Source: Campylobacter sp. RM16187 (GTDB lineage Bacteria; Campylobacterota; Campylobacteria; Campylobacterales; Campylobacteraceae). From it: DNA of 64,000 nucleotides. Position numbers and translations under genes: made by a program. The stretch lies in assembly GCF_025319965.1 (NCBI RefSeq), contig NZ_CP012549.1:496001-560000 (forward strand), given 5' to 3'. Position 1 is the first letter of the stretch, and the number at the start of each line of letters is the position of its first letter. Shown here piece by piece: positions 57,036 through 64,000 of this stretch. The notes under the pieces were generated by a model. That model was given only the letters and a program-made list of their open reading frames with translations, ran no database searches and was not told where the DNA came from.

Positions 57036-57503
57036 CTCTTTCTGCGTTACTAAAATTTTATATTGATGCTGTTTTTACAAAATATTCTGAGTAGTAACAT
57101 AAAGTTATTAAGGCTTTTTATGAGATAGAAGTGCCATCTTAGACATTACTTTGGATGAATTATAAATGATAAAAAATATCAAAAAATGATATGGAGTACA
57201 AGCTAAATAGGCAATTTTATTTTTTAGGCTAATCTACACTATTTGAAATTATGAATTCCAAAAAAAATATAAAAAAGAACTTAAACTAGATGGATTTGTC
57301 GGTATTCGGTAAGCACAAGACTTTAACTTTAAACTGTTTTATGTATTGAATAGTAGAAGAGTAGGAGTAATTTATATAATTTACTAAATTTTAAAATCCA
57401 GCTTCTTTTATAAAATGTAAATAAATATCAATTCATTGATCTAAATCTACAAAAATATTTTTAAATCACACTATAATTGTCCGAAATTACCAAAGGGGTA
57501 AAA
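57036..57503 (+). other. Non-coding, apparently decayed stretch right of the helicase gene
   Basis: 468 bases without an intact gene. Short open stretches separated by stops look like eroded coding DNA: ALLKFYIDAVFTKYSE near 57049, and KKELKLDGFVGIR at 57268-57306 followed by TAA. The second recalls C-terminal parts of some IS transposases, but the match is from memory and too short to call. A weak hairpin, ATATCA/TGATAT, is at 57176-57192. The right end carries the cupin promoter at 57472. Confidence 0.45.
57472..57477 (+). promoter_or_regulatory. Probable -10 box for the cupin gene
   Basis: TATAAT in ACTATAATTGT, 27 bases upstream of the cupin ATG, followed by the AAAGGGG ribosome-binding site (57492-57498). 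A perfect consensus hexamer. Confidence 0.6.
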
Positions 57504-58142
57504 ATGCCAAAAATATACAATATTAAAGATGAAATTTATTTCCAAAGCGGCGGTATAGTAAGCCAAAGGCTATTTTCAAGCAAAAATTTAGATATAGATT
57601 TGTTTGCTCTTGACAAGGATGAAGAACTTGACAAGGAGAAGAGGTTTGGCGATTCGCTGGCTTGGGTTTTAGAAGGAGAAATTTCACTTTTTTACGAAGA
57701 TGAAAAATTTGATCTAAAGCAAAACGGCGGCTTTCTTATAGCCAAAGATTATTGGCGTAAATTTGAGACTAAAGAGAAAACTAAGATGATCTTAATAAAT
57801 TTAAAGGAGAACGTGATGGTAAATCATTTGCCAAAGGCTGAAATTTTTAGTTTAGTTGATGCGATAGAGTATCAAGAGGGTAAGGTTGTGAGTAAAACTC
57901 TTGTAAAAAACGAGAACGGCACTATGACCCTAATGAGTTTTGATGGTGCACAAGGTCTTTCAACGCATGCCGCACCAGGAGACGCTCTTTTGGTGGCTCT
58001 TGACGGAGAGATGGAGCTTACTATAGCTGATGAAAAATTTGATATAAAATCAGGCGATAGTATCGTAATGCCAGGAAAGATACCGCATGCTTTAAAAATA
58101 AAAGATAAATTTAAGATGTTGTTAATAGTTACTAGAGATTAG
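57504..58142 (+). CDS. Double-cupin protein
   Basis: 212 residues from ATG 57504 (AAAGGGG 5 bases upstream; a TTG at 57477 falls in the promoter). Two cupin folds are visible. The C-terminal one keeps the metal-site pattern, THAAPGDALLVALDGEMEL and MPGKIPHALKI; the N-terminal one lacks the histidines. The substrate is unknown; such proteins may be sugar isomerases, dioxygenases or regulators. It marks the return to ordinary Campylobacter sequence after the island. Confidence 0.85.
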   Translation: MPKIYNIKDEIYFQSGGIVSQRLFSSKNLDIDLFALDKDEELDKEKRFGDSLAWVLEGEISLFYEDEKFDLKQNGGFLIAKDYWRKFETKEKTKMILINLKENVMVNHLPKAEIFSLVDAIEYQEGKVVSKTLVKNENGTMTLMSFDGAQGLSTHAAPGDALLVALDGEMELTIADEKFDIKSGDSIVMPGKIPHALKIKDKFKMLLIVTRD

Positions 58143-58168
58143 TTTTACACGCCGCATATGGATTTTGG

Positions 58169-58174
58169 TATAAT
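58169..58174 (+). promoter_or_regulatory. Probable -10 box for the yjbR-like gene
   Basis: TATAAT in TGGTATAATCC, 25 bases before the ATG at 58199. The TGG just upstream gives a near-extended -10. Confidence 0.55.
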
Positions 58175-58198
58175 CCACTTAAAAAACGAGAGCGGTGG

Positions 58199-58576
58199 AT
58201 GGGCGGTAGAAATTTAAAAGATAAGATAGTGTCGTATATCGAGGACAAATTTAATATCGCCCCTGAATTTATATTTCAAAGAAGCCCTAAAATAGCCATT
58301 TTTAGACATCCGAAAAATAAAAAATGGTTTGCCGCTCTCCTGCCCGTAGATGCCAAAAAACTAAATGAGAAAATTGTTAAGAAATATAGCGCCGAATTGA
58401 ATATATTAAACTTAAAATGCGATCCGTCTCTTGCCTATATTCTTTGTGATAATGAGCGCATAATGCCCGCTTATCATATGAATAAAAAGCACTGGATAAG
58501 TATAAATTTAGATAGCGAAATTTCAGCAGAGCAAATTTTTGATCTCATAGCTCAAAGTTTCGAGCTAACAAGATGA
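58199..58576 (+). CDS. MmcQ/YjbR family protein
   Basis: 125 residues. It follows the MmcQ/YjbR (DUF419) pattern: an N-terminal helix (IVSYIEDKFNIAPEFIF), FRHPKNKKWFAALLPV, KCDPSLAYILC, IMPAYHMNKKHWISINLD, and a C-terminal helix. The fold resembles CyaY-like DNA-binding or chaperone domains; the function is unsettled. The start has a poor ribosome-binding site. It overlaps the next gene by 4 bases (ATGA), which ties it to the DNA glycosylase. Confidence 0.85.
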   Translation: MGGRNLKDKIVSYIEDKFNIAPEFIFQRSPKIAIFRHPKNKKWFAALLPVDAKKLNEKIVKKYSAELNILNLKCDPSLAYILCDNERIMPAYHMNKKHWISINLDSEISAEQIFDLIAQSFELTR

Positions 58577-59079
58577 ATAGTTTGCTCACGCATCCATTTA
58601 AGCCGATTTTTGACAAAAACTCTAAAATTCTAATCTTAGGCTCATTTCCTTCGGTTGCTTCAAGAGAGCAGGGATTTTACTATGCCAATCCTCAAAATCG
58701 TTTTTGGAGAGTGCTTACGGCAGTTTTAGATTGTCAACTTCCAAAAAATACCGATGAGAAAATAGAATTGTTAATAAAGCATAAGATTGCAATTTATGAC
58801 GCGGCTCTTGCTTGTGAAATAACTGGTTCAAGTGATGCCAAAATGACTAAGATAAGCCCGTCAAATTTAGAGCCTATATTTGAAGTTGCGAGCATTTCTC
58901 AAGTGTTTACAAATGGCAATAAGGCTTATGAAATTTCTAAAAAATTTCAAAATGAGCAGATTTTAAAAGCCACTAAAAAAGAGATCATAAAACTTCCTTC
59001 AACAAGTCCTGCAAATGCAAAATTTAGCCTTGAGAGGTTGCTTATAAGCTGGAGCGAGATAGGTAAAATTTTGATATAA
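58573..59079 (+). CDS. Hypoxanthine-DNA glycosylase-type protein (UDG family 6)
   Basis: 168 residues. The N-terminal motif ILGSFPSVASREQGFYYANPQNRFW (read in parts) is the hallmark of the hypoxanthine-DNA glycosylase branch of the uracil-DNA glycosylase superfamily, which removes deaminated adenine from DNA. The second motif, KLPSTSPANAKFSLERLL, matches the usual PSTSPAN loop. It should start base-excision repair of deoxyinosine. The stop contains the -10 box of the next gene, hemD. Confidence 0.88.
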   Translation: MNSLLTHPFKPIFDKNSKILILGSFPSVASREQGFYYANPQNRFWRVLTAVLDCQLPKNTDEKIELLIKHKIAIYDAALACEITGSSDAKMTKISPSNLEPIFEVASISQVFTNGNKAYEISKKFQNEQILKATKKEIIKLPSTSPANAKFSLERLLISWSEIGKILI

Positions 59080-59080
59080 T
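59075..59080 (+). promoter_or_regulatory. -10 box for hemD overlapping the glycosylase stop
   Basis: TATAAT in TTGATATAATC spans the TAA stop of the glycosylase gene (59077-59079), 24 bases before the hemD ATG, with AAAGGTC between. Confidence 0.55.
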
Positions 59081-59103
59081 CAAACAAAGTTAAAAGGTCT
59101 GCA

Positions 59104-59748
59104 ATGCCTAGAATTTTCTTAGTTTCTAACACAAAGAGTAGCGATAAAGAGATAATAAATCTAAATCTTAGCGAGATTGAATTTTTAGAATTTAATCTGA
59201 ATTTAGCTGTTTTTGAGGTGCTTGTAGTTACATCTAAAAATTCAATAAGCGCTTTAAAATTTAATGATATAAATATTGAAAAAAAAATTGTAGTTTACGC
59301 TATCGGAGAGCCTTGCGCGAAAGCCGCCAAAGAGGTTGGATTTGAGCAAATTTATATAGCCAAAAACTCTCACGGAAACGAATTTGCTTATGAGATCGCT
59401 CCTTTGATACAAGGCAAAAAGGCTTTATTTTTAAGAGCTCAAAAGACTGCTTCAAGAGTTGGCGAAATTCTAAAAGAAAAAGAGTGCAATGTGACTCAAA
59501 TCATAGCTTATAAAAATATGTGCAAAAGATTAGGATTGGAGCATAAGCCAGAATCAAATTCTATCTTAATATTTACCGCCCCTTCGGCTGTAAATAATTT
59601 TATTTCAAATTTCGGCTGGGACGATAGTTATAAAGCCGTTAGTATAGGCAAAACCACAAGTAGTGAGCTAATTAAATTTACAAACCCAATAACTAGCGAA
59701 ATTCAAAGCGTGGATTCTTGCATAGAGCTTGCTAAAACATTACTTTAA
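59104..59748 (+). CDS. hemD: Uroporphyrinogen-III synthase
   Basis: Closes hydroxymethylbilane to uroporphyrinogen III for haem; 214 residues. HemD is poorly conserved, but the two-domain pattern fits: VVTSKNSISALKF, VYAIGEPCAKAAKEVGF, ALFLRAQKTASRVGEIL, IIAYKNM, ILIFTAPSAVNNFISNFGW, and VSIGKTTSSELIKF. In C. jejuni a HemD homologue (Cj1249) lies between guaA and purD, as here without the island. AAAGG precedes the ATG. Confidence 0.87.
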   Translation: MPRIFLVSNTKSSDKEIINLNLSEIEFLEFNLNLAVFEVLVVTSKNSISALKFNDINIEKKIVVYAIGEPCAKAAKEVGFEQIYIAKNSHGNEFAYEIAPLIQGKKALFLRAQKTASRVGEILKEKECNVTQIIAYKNMCKRLGLEHKPESNSILIFTAPSAVNNFISNFGWDDSYKAVSIGKTTSSELIKFTNPITSEIQSVDSCIELAKTLL

Positions 59749-59760
59749 GCAAAATCACTA

Positions 59761-59766
59761 TATAAT
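59761..59766 (+). promoter_or_regulatory. -10 box for the 6S-type RNA
   Basis: TATAAT in CACTATAATTTAA style context (ACTATATAATTTAA), 13 bases after the hemD stop. The expected start, about 7 bases downstream near 59773, coincides with the 5' strand of the closing stem of the RNA. Confidence 0.65.
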
Positions 59767-59771
59767 TTAAT

Positions 59772-59965
59772 TGCCTGAGTGATTTGGCAGTGTATTTTTT
59801 TGGGTCCAACACATTAGTATTGGCGAAGATGTGCGGTATCTGTGCGATGTGGCTTTGTCTGAACGCCCAAAAAGCGCGAGAAGTTGCAACCTAAAGGAAA
59901 TCGCCTATTTGCAAGGTTGGCTTTAGTTTTAGGGTCACTTACTTACACACCGCTCACTTGGGTAT
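59772..59965 (+). ncRNA. ssrS: 6S RNA / purD-motif RNA upstream of purD
   Basis: About 194 bases with nested pairing. The closing stem joins 59772-59782 to 59954-59964 (TGCCTGAGTGA with TCACTTGGGTA, including GU pairs). Inner helices are CCAAC (59806-59810) with GTTGG (59916-59920) and GGCGA (59822-59826) with TCGCC (59901-59905), leaving a large internal bubble as in 6S RNA. Campylobacterota carry a conserved RNA directly upstream of purD (the purD RNA motif), which I recall being identified as their 6S RNA. 6S RNA traps RNA polymerase by mimicking an open promoter. It ends 17 bases before the purD start, so purD may be transcribed by read-through. Confidence 0.75.
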
Positions 59966-59982
59966 TAAAATTTGGAGCTACT

Positions 59983-61242
59983 ATGAATATCCTTATAATC
60001 GGAAATGGCGGACGAGAGTATGCAATAGGTCTTAAGCTAAAAAGCGAAAAAAACGTATCAAATTTATACTTTGCACCCGGAAACGGCGCTACTTCAAAAC
60101 TCGGAAAAAACTTAAAATTTAAAGATTATCACGAACTGGCAAAATTTGCTAAAGAAAATAATATTACTTTAACTATTGTAGGCCCGGAAGCTCCGCTTAG
60201 TGAAGGAGTGGTGGATATTTTTAAAGAGCATGGACTTTTGATATTTGGACCTAGCAAAAGTGCCGCTAGACTTGAAGGCTCAAAGGTCTTTATGAAGGAC
60301 TTTTTAGCAAGAAACGGTATAAAAACCGCAAAATATCTAAATACCGATGATTTTGATAGGGCTAGTAAATTTATAGACTCTTTAAATGTTCCTATCGTAG
60401 TAAAAGCCGATGGACTATGCGCAGGAAAGGGTGTAATAATCGCCAAAACAAAAGAAGAAGCAAAGTCTAGCGCAAAAGAAATGCTTAGTGGAGAGAGTTT
60501 TGGAGATGCCGGCAAATGCGTAGTAGTAGAGGAATTTTTAGACGGATTTGAATTAAGTTTCTTTGCGATCTGTGATGGAGAAAATTTTGTAAGCTTGCCT
60601 GTGGCTCAAGATCACAAAAGACTACTTGATAACGATGAGGGGCCAAATACAGGCGGAATGGGGGCATATGCTCCAAGCCCACTAGCTACAACTAAACTCA
60701 TAAAACAAGTAGAAGAAGAGGTTGTAAAGCCTACTTTAAAAGGTATGAAATCGGAGGGTTATCCTTTTTGCGGAGTGCTTTTTGTAGGGCTTATGGTGGT
60801 AAATGATGAGCCTTACGTGCTAGAATTTAACGTGCGCTTTGGAGACCCAGAGTGTGAAGTATTGATGCCATTGATAGATGGAAATTTAAGTGAAATTTTA
60901 CTAAATGCCGCAAAGGGTGAGCTAAAAGAGGTAAAGCTAAAGAATGAATTTGCGGTCGGAGTTGTAATAGCTAACAAAAATTATCCATATTCAAGCACAC
61001 CGAAAGCTAAGATAGAGGTTTTAAAAGTGCCTCAAAACTCTCATATCGCATACGCTGGAGTTAGCGAAGAAAATGGCGAAATTTATGCAGATGGAGGCAG
61101 AGTGCTAGTATGCGTAGGGGTCGCTAAAAGTATAAAAGAGGCCAGAGATAGAGCTTATGAGCTTTGTAAAAATGTCAAATTTGAAGGTTCTCAATACCGC
61201 AAAGATATAGCTTGGCAGATGCTTGGCAAAGATAAAAAATGA
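59983..61242 (+). CDS. purD: Phosphoribosylamine--glycine ligase
   Basis: Second step of purine synthesis, 419 residues from ATG 59983 ([16 protein letters not shown]), with GGAG at 59974-59977. A longer frame from 59884 would read through the structured RNA and is rejected. ATP-grasp features follow: [48 protein letters not shown] in parts, and [11 protein letters not shown]. It overlaps the RDD gene by 4 bases. Confidence 0.97.
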   Translation: MNILIIGNGGREYAIGLKLKSEKNVSNLYFAPGNGATSKLGKNLKFKDYHELAKFAKENNITLTIVGPEAPLSEGVVDIFKEHGLLIFGPSKSAARLEGSKVFMKDFLARNGIKTAKYLNTDDFDRASKFIDSLNVPIVVKADGLCAGKGVIIAKTKEEAKSSAKEMLSGESFGDAGKCVVVEEFLDGFELSFFAICDGENFVSLPVAQDHKRLLDNDEGPNTGGMGAYAPSPLATTKLIKQVEEEVVKPTLKGMKSEGYPFCGVLFVGLMVVNDEPYVLEFNVRFGDPECEVLMPLIDGNLSEILLNAAKGELKEVKLKNEFAVGVVIANKNYPYSSTPKAKIEVLKVPQNSHIAYAGVSEENGEIYADGGRVLVCVGVAKSIKEARDRAYELCKNVKFEGSQYRKDIAWQMLGKDKK

Positions 61243-61691
61243 GCCAAAATATCATAGATAAACTAGAACGCGAGAATATAACCTTAGCACCATTTAAAAA
61301 GCGCGCGCTTGCTTACGCCATAGATGAGCTTTTGCTCTCTATGCTATTTTTGATAATTTACTGGGATATGTTTGAGGGTGTAAAAAGCTATGAAGAGACT
61401 GTGATGATGACCTCAAATTTGTTGGTTCAAATTCTAGCTCTTAAGGTCGTATATCAAGCGTTTTTTACTTGGTATTACGGTGCTAGTATAGGCAAGATAG
61501 TGATGAAAATCATCTGTGTAGATACCGATTTTCTTGATAGGCCAAATTTTAAAATTTCTATCATTAGGGCGCTAATGAGAGTTGTGAGTGAAAATGTATT
61601 TTTCCTAGGATGTATCTGGGCGCTTTCTAATCCGCTTCTTCAAACTTGGCATGACAAATTTGCAAAAACAGTGGTGATTGATGTTTATTAG
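61239..61691 (+). CDS. RDD family membrane protein
   Basis: 150 residues with three hydrophobic segments. The pattern of the RDD family is present: [19 protein letters not shown] (Arg and Asp in the first helix), [11 protein letters not shown], and [11 protein letters not shown] at the end. The function is generally unknown; some members transport small solutes or ions. It lies between purD and lptD with overlaps on both sides, a placement also found in C. jejuni and H. pylori as far as I recall. Confidence 0.88.
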   Translation: MSQNIIDKLERENITLAPFKKRALAYAIDELLLSMLFLIIYWDMFEGVKSYEETVMMTSNLLVQILALKVVYQAFFTWYYGASIGKIVMKIICVDTDFLDRPNFKISIIRALMRVVSENVFFLGCIWALSNPLLQTWHDKFAKTVVIDVY

Positions 61692-63864
61692 ACTATTTTT
61701 TGTCTTAGTTGTTTCGTTTGTGAGCGTTTTTGCAAATATTCAGGACTTTGAACTGCTGGCAGATGACGTAAAACGCGAGGCAAATATAGTAACCGCAAAT
61801 AAAAACGTGCTGGTTTATTCCAAAGAGTACATAATGAGTGCGGATAAGGCCGTATATAATCAAGATAGTAGAATTTTAGAGCTTTTTGGAAATGTAAATT
61901 TGATGCGTAGTAAAGAGGAGGTATCTCGTTGTAATTACGCAAAGATAGACCTAAACAGTAAAGATAGTAGCTACGAGGCCTTATTTCTCATGAATAAAGA
62001 TATGGAAGTATGGATGCAAAACGACGAAAGCAAGAGCAACTCTAAATACTATGAAACTAGAGGTTCTATCGTATCTAGTTGCAACGTACAAAATCCGGAT
62101 TGGAAGATAAAATTTAGTAGCGGAAAGTTGAACAAAGAGAGTAAATACCTACATCTTTATAATCCGGTCTTGTATATACACGATACTCCTATGTTTTACC
62201 TACCTTACTTTGGATTTTCCACTGATACTAGGCGAAGAACAGGACTCTTGTCTCCGGAGATTGGGTATAATAAAAATAGCGGATTTTTTTACAGGCAGCC
62301 AATATACATAGCCGAATACAACTCTTGGGATCTACAGTTTGATCCTCAGATTAGGACTCTTAGGGGATCCGGGCTTTATACGGTATTTAGATTCGCAGAT
62401 TCTAATTATTCTGGCGGCTCTATCGGATTTGGATTCTTTGATGATAAAGATAGTTACAGGCAAAAACAGATATCTCAAAACTCTAATAGACTTCCTTTAA
62501 AAAACAAAACACATAAGGGCCTAGAAGTAAAATACGAACGCAGTAGGCTAGTAAAGCATCTTATAGACGGTGACTTGCAAGAGGGGTTGTGGCTGGATGC
62601 GACCAAACTTAATGATATAGATTTTATTAATTTAAAAAGCAGAAGTGGCGATAATAATGAGGAGAATTCGCTTATAACCTCTAAATTTAACTATTTTATA
62701 AGCAGCGATAAACATTATTTTGGTAGTTATGCAAGATATTATATAGATACCGCAAAAGTTGGTAATATAAATGAGAACAAAGATACTTTGCAAGAGTATC
62801 CCAGCTTGCAGTATCATAAATATACAGATAGTATGATACTGCCGAATATTCTTTATTCGGTTGATTTTTACTCTCGTAACTATACAAGAAAAATCGGTGT
62901 AGAGGCTACGCAGCATGAATTTAGCTTGCCGGTCTCAGTTCATATTCCGTTTTTACAAGATTATCTAACGTTTTCATATCATAACCACTTGTATGCAACT
63001 CAGATAAATTACTCAAATAAGATGTATAGACCTACAAGAGCCGAAGACAATAGCGCAAGCTATATAGAAATTTCTCATAAATTTTCACTTCACACAGATA
63101 TTGCTAAGGCTTATGAAAGCTTTTATCATAGTCTAAATTTAGGAATAGACTATATAACTAGAGGCTACAGTAATGGAGAGCTTCCGGATGACTATAAGAC
63201 TATAGAGTATGATCAAAATACTTATGTTTACGATATGTCCGGTAATAAGTATCAAAGCTTTATAAACTCTCCATATACTAAAGATGAGGTGGCTGCTAGA
63301 CTAACTCAGTATTTTTTCAATCGAGACGGCAGAAAGCTTTTAAGACACACTATCTCACAAGGATACTACACTAAAGAGAGTAGATACTCTAATCTAAAAA
63401 ATATCATAGGCTTTTATCCTATGACAAATTTATCATTTTATAATAAACTTGAGTATTCGCACAAGCATAAATATATTGAAAAGATACAATCAGGAGCCAA
63501 TCACGATAATAGATATTTTGACTTAGGATTATGGCACACATACGAAAAAAAGAGCGACCAAGAGGTACAAAATTTTATAAGCGGGACAGGCTCTATAAAT
63601 TTACCGCACAATTATAAGCTTCTTGGCAGACTTCAATATGATATACAAAGAGCATATACAAAAGATTGGAGGCTAGGTATTGTTCATAAGAGAAAGTGCT
63701 GGAATTACTCTATTCTTTATGAAGAAAAGATCGAACCTACAAGCACAAGCGGTGGTTCAGCCTCTAAAAAATCAAAGGGCATATATCTTATGGTTAATTT
63801 CTATCCTATGGGTGGCATTCATTATGACTTTTCACTTAGTGAAAGTTACGAAGAAGGCAGGTAG
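61681..63864 (+). CDS. lptD: LPS-assembly protein LptD
   Basis: Outer-membrane barrel that inserts lipopolysaccharide or lipooligosaccharide; 727 residues from ATG 61681. The signal peptide [18 protein letters not shown] is followed by an OstA-like jellyroll (ADDVKREANIVTANKNVLVYSKEYIMSADKAVYN in parts) and a long beta-barrel with alternating aromatic strands (MFYLPYFGFSTDTRRRTGLL is the conserved entry). There are few cysteines (SRCNYAK, SSCNVQN, RKCWNYS), so disulfide rearrangement as in E. coli is possible but not established. It overlaps the RDD gene by 11 bases. Confidence 0.93.
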   Translation: MFIRLFFVLVVSFVSVFANIQDFELLADDVKREANIVTANKNVLVYSKEYIMSADKAVYNQDSRILELFGNVNLMRSKEEVSRCNYAKIDLNSKDSSYEALFLMNKDMEVWMQNDESKSNSKYYETRGSIVSSCNVQNPDWKIKFSSGKLNKESKYLHLYNPVLYIHDTPMFYLPYFGFSTDTRRRTGLLSPEIGYNKNSGFFYRQPIYIAEYNSWDLQFDPQIRTLRGSGLYTVFRFADSNYSGGSIGFGFFDDKDSYRQKQISQNSNRLPLKNKTHKGLEVKYERSRLVKHLIDGDLQEGLWLDATKLNDIDFINLKSRSGDNNEENSLITSKFNYFISSDKHYFGSYARYYIDTAKVGNINENKDTLQEYPSLQYHKYTDSMILPNILYSVDFYSRNYTRKIGVEATQHEFSLPVSVHIPFLQDYLTFSYHNHLYATQINYSNKMYRPTRAEDNSASYIEISHKFSLHTDIAKAYESFYHSLNLGIDYITRGYSNGELPDDYKTIEYDQNTYVYDMSGNKYQSFINSPYTKDEVAARLTQYFFNRDGRKLLRHTISQGYYTKESRYSNLKNIIGFYPMTNLSFYNKLEYSHKHKYIEKIQSGANHDNRYFDLGLWHTYEKKSDQEVQNFISGTGSINLPHNYKLLGRLQYDIQRAYTKDWRLGIVHKRKCWNYSILYEEKIEPTSTSGGSASKKSKGIYLMVNFYPMGGIHYDFSLSESYEEGR

Positions 63865-63869
63865 GTAGC

Positions 63870-64000
63870 GTGGTCAATCTAGATGATCTTATGTTTGAAA
63901 ATCAGCTTGATGCCGCAAAAAAGTTACTTGAAATTTTACCTAAAAAAGAGCTTGTTCAAAATGAATATCTACTCATCTGCTCCTCTATTGATTCGGTAAT
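63870..64000 (+). CDS. Start of an unidentified gene after lptD (3' cut by window)
   Basis: Open from GTG 63870 to the window end, 43 codons: MVNLDDLMFENQLDAAKKLL, then EILPKKELVQNEYLLICSSI, then DSV. AGGTAG precedes the GTG, 6 bases after the lptD stop; an ATG at 63891 has no ribosome-binding site. The layout (a helix, then a strand ending ICSSIDSV) recalls the N-terminus of phosphoribosyltransferase-like proteins found after lptD in this group, but that is memory-based and uncertain. Confidence 0.6.
   Translation, partial: MVNLDDLMFENQLDAAKKLLEILPKKELVQNEYLLICSSIDSV

Noticed and set aside
57176-57192. ATATCA/TGATAT hairpin as a terminator of the helicase gene
   Set aside because: The stem is six AT-rich pairs with no T-run, 140 bases after the stop; this is expected by chance in such sequence.
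59884-59982. 33 extra codons upstream of purD in frame
   Set aside because: They read through the 3' half of the structured RNA and give no conserved sequence; family members start at [14 protein letters not shown], which has its own GGAG site.

Overview
The window looks like a chromosomal segment of a Campylobacter species (Campylobacterota, formerly Epsilonproteobacteria). The DNA is AT-rich and most genes are full of AAATTT. rpoB and rpoC are separate genes overlapping by 8 bases; in Helicobacter and Wolinella they are fused. Several blocks repeat Campylobacter gene orders: ileS - tiny membrane protein - gatA - guaB; xseB - nitrilase-like - murC - small membrane protein - mutS2; fur - lysS - glyA - DUF1882 - SPOR - aroE; recR - racS - racR divergent from dnaJ; and hemD - purD - RDD - lptD. 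A separate pilT, a short-form HisG and a TakP-type binding protein suggest it is not C. jejuni itself (inference; the species cannot be named from here).

Layout. 1-10.5 kb: information processing (rpoB 3' part, rpoC, rpsL, rpsG, fusA, tRNA-Arg(CCU)). 10.5-14.4 kb, minus strand: a small lipoprotein and a ferric-iron ABC importer (fbpA-fbpB-fbpC). 14.6-16.1 kb: an exported rhodanese and a CinA-family protein. 16.2-27.9 kb: one long plus-strand run from ileS to mutS2, with many overlapping stops and starts. 27.9-31.7 kb: a LysE-type exporter, a membrane GGDEF/EAL protein and dapE. 31.7-34.8 kb, minus strand: a YfgM-like protein, a BamB-like lipoprotein, a small unknown, coaX and hisG. 34.9-42.4 kb: gatC, pilT, cvpA, fur, lysS, glyA, DUF1882, SPOR and aroE. 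42.5-51.3 kb: pyk, a TRAP binding protein, recR-racS-racR, dnaJ, uvrC and a DciA-like protein. 51.3-53.1 kb: a small LptM-like lipoprotein and guaA. 53.1-57.5 kb: an accessory island. 57.5-64 kb: a cupin, a YjbR protein, a family-6-type DNA glycosylase, hemD, a 6S-type (purD-motif) RNA, purD, an RDD protein, lptD and the start of one more gene.

The least ordinary part is the 53.1-57.5 kb island. It holds one 1,215-residue protein: an uncharacterised N-terminal region, a RecD2-like SF1B helicase, and a C-terminal PD-(D/E)XK/Vsr-like nuclease region. It sits between guaA and a conserved gene, follows a perfect 13-bp inverted repeat, is trailed by about 470 bases of apparently decayed sequence, and nearly lacks the AAATTT words that fill its neighbours. 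I read it as horizontally acquired and possibly an anti-phage or DNA-restriction gene; the function is inferred. No integrase, transposase gene, CRISPR array or rRNA operon was seen.

Other points of note: a nitrilase-family protein that lacks its catalytic Cys and Lys, a GGDEF/EAL protein with both signature motifs altered, a 36-codon membrane protein wedged between ileS and gatA, a candidate LptM-like lipoprotein, and a structured RNA directly upstream of purD.
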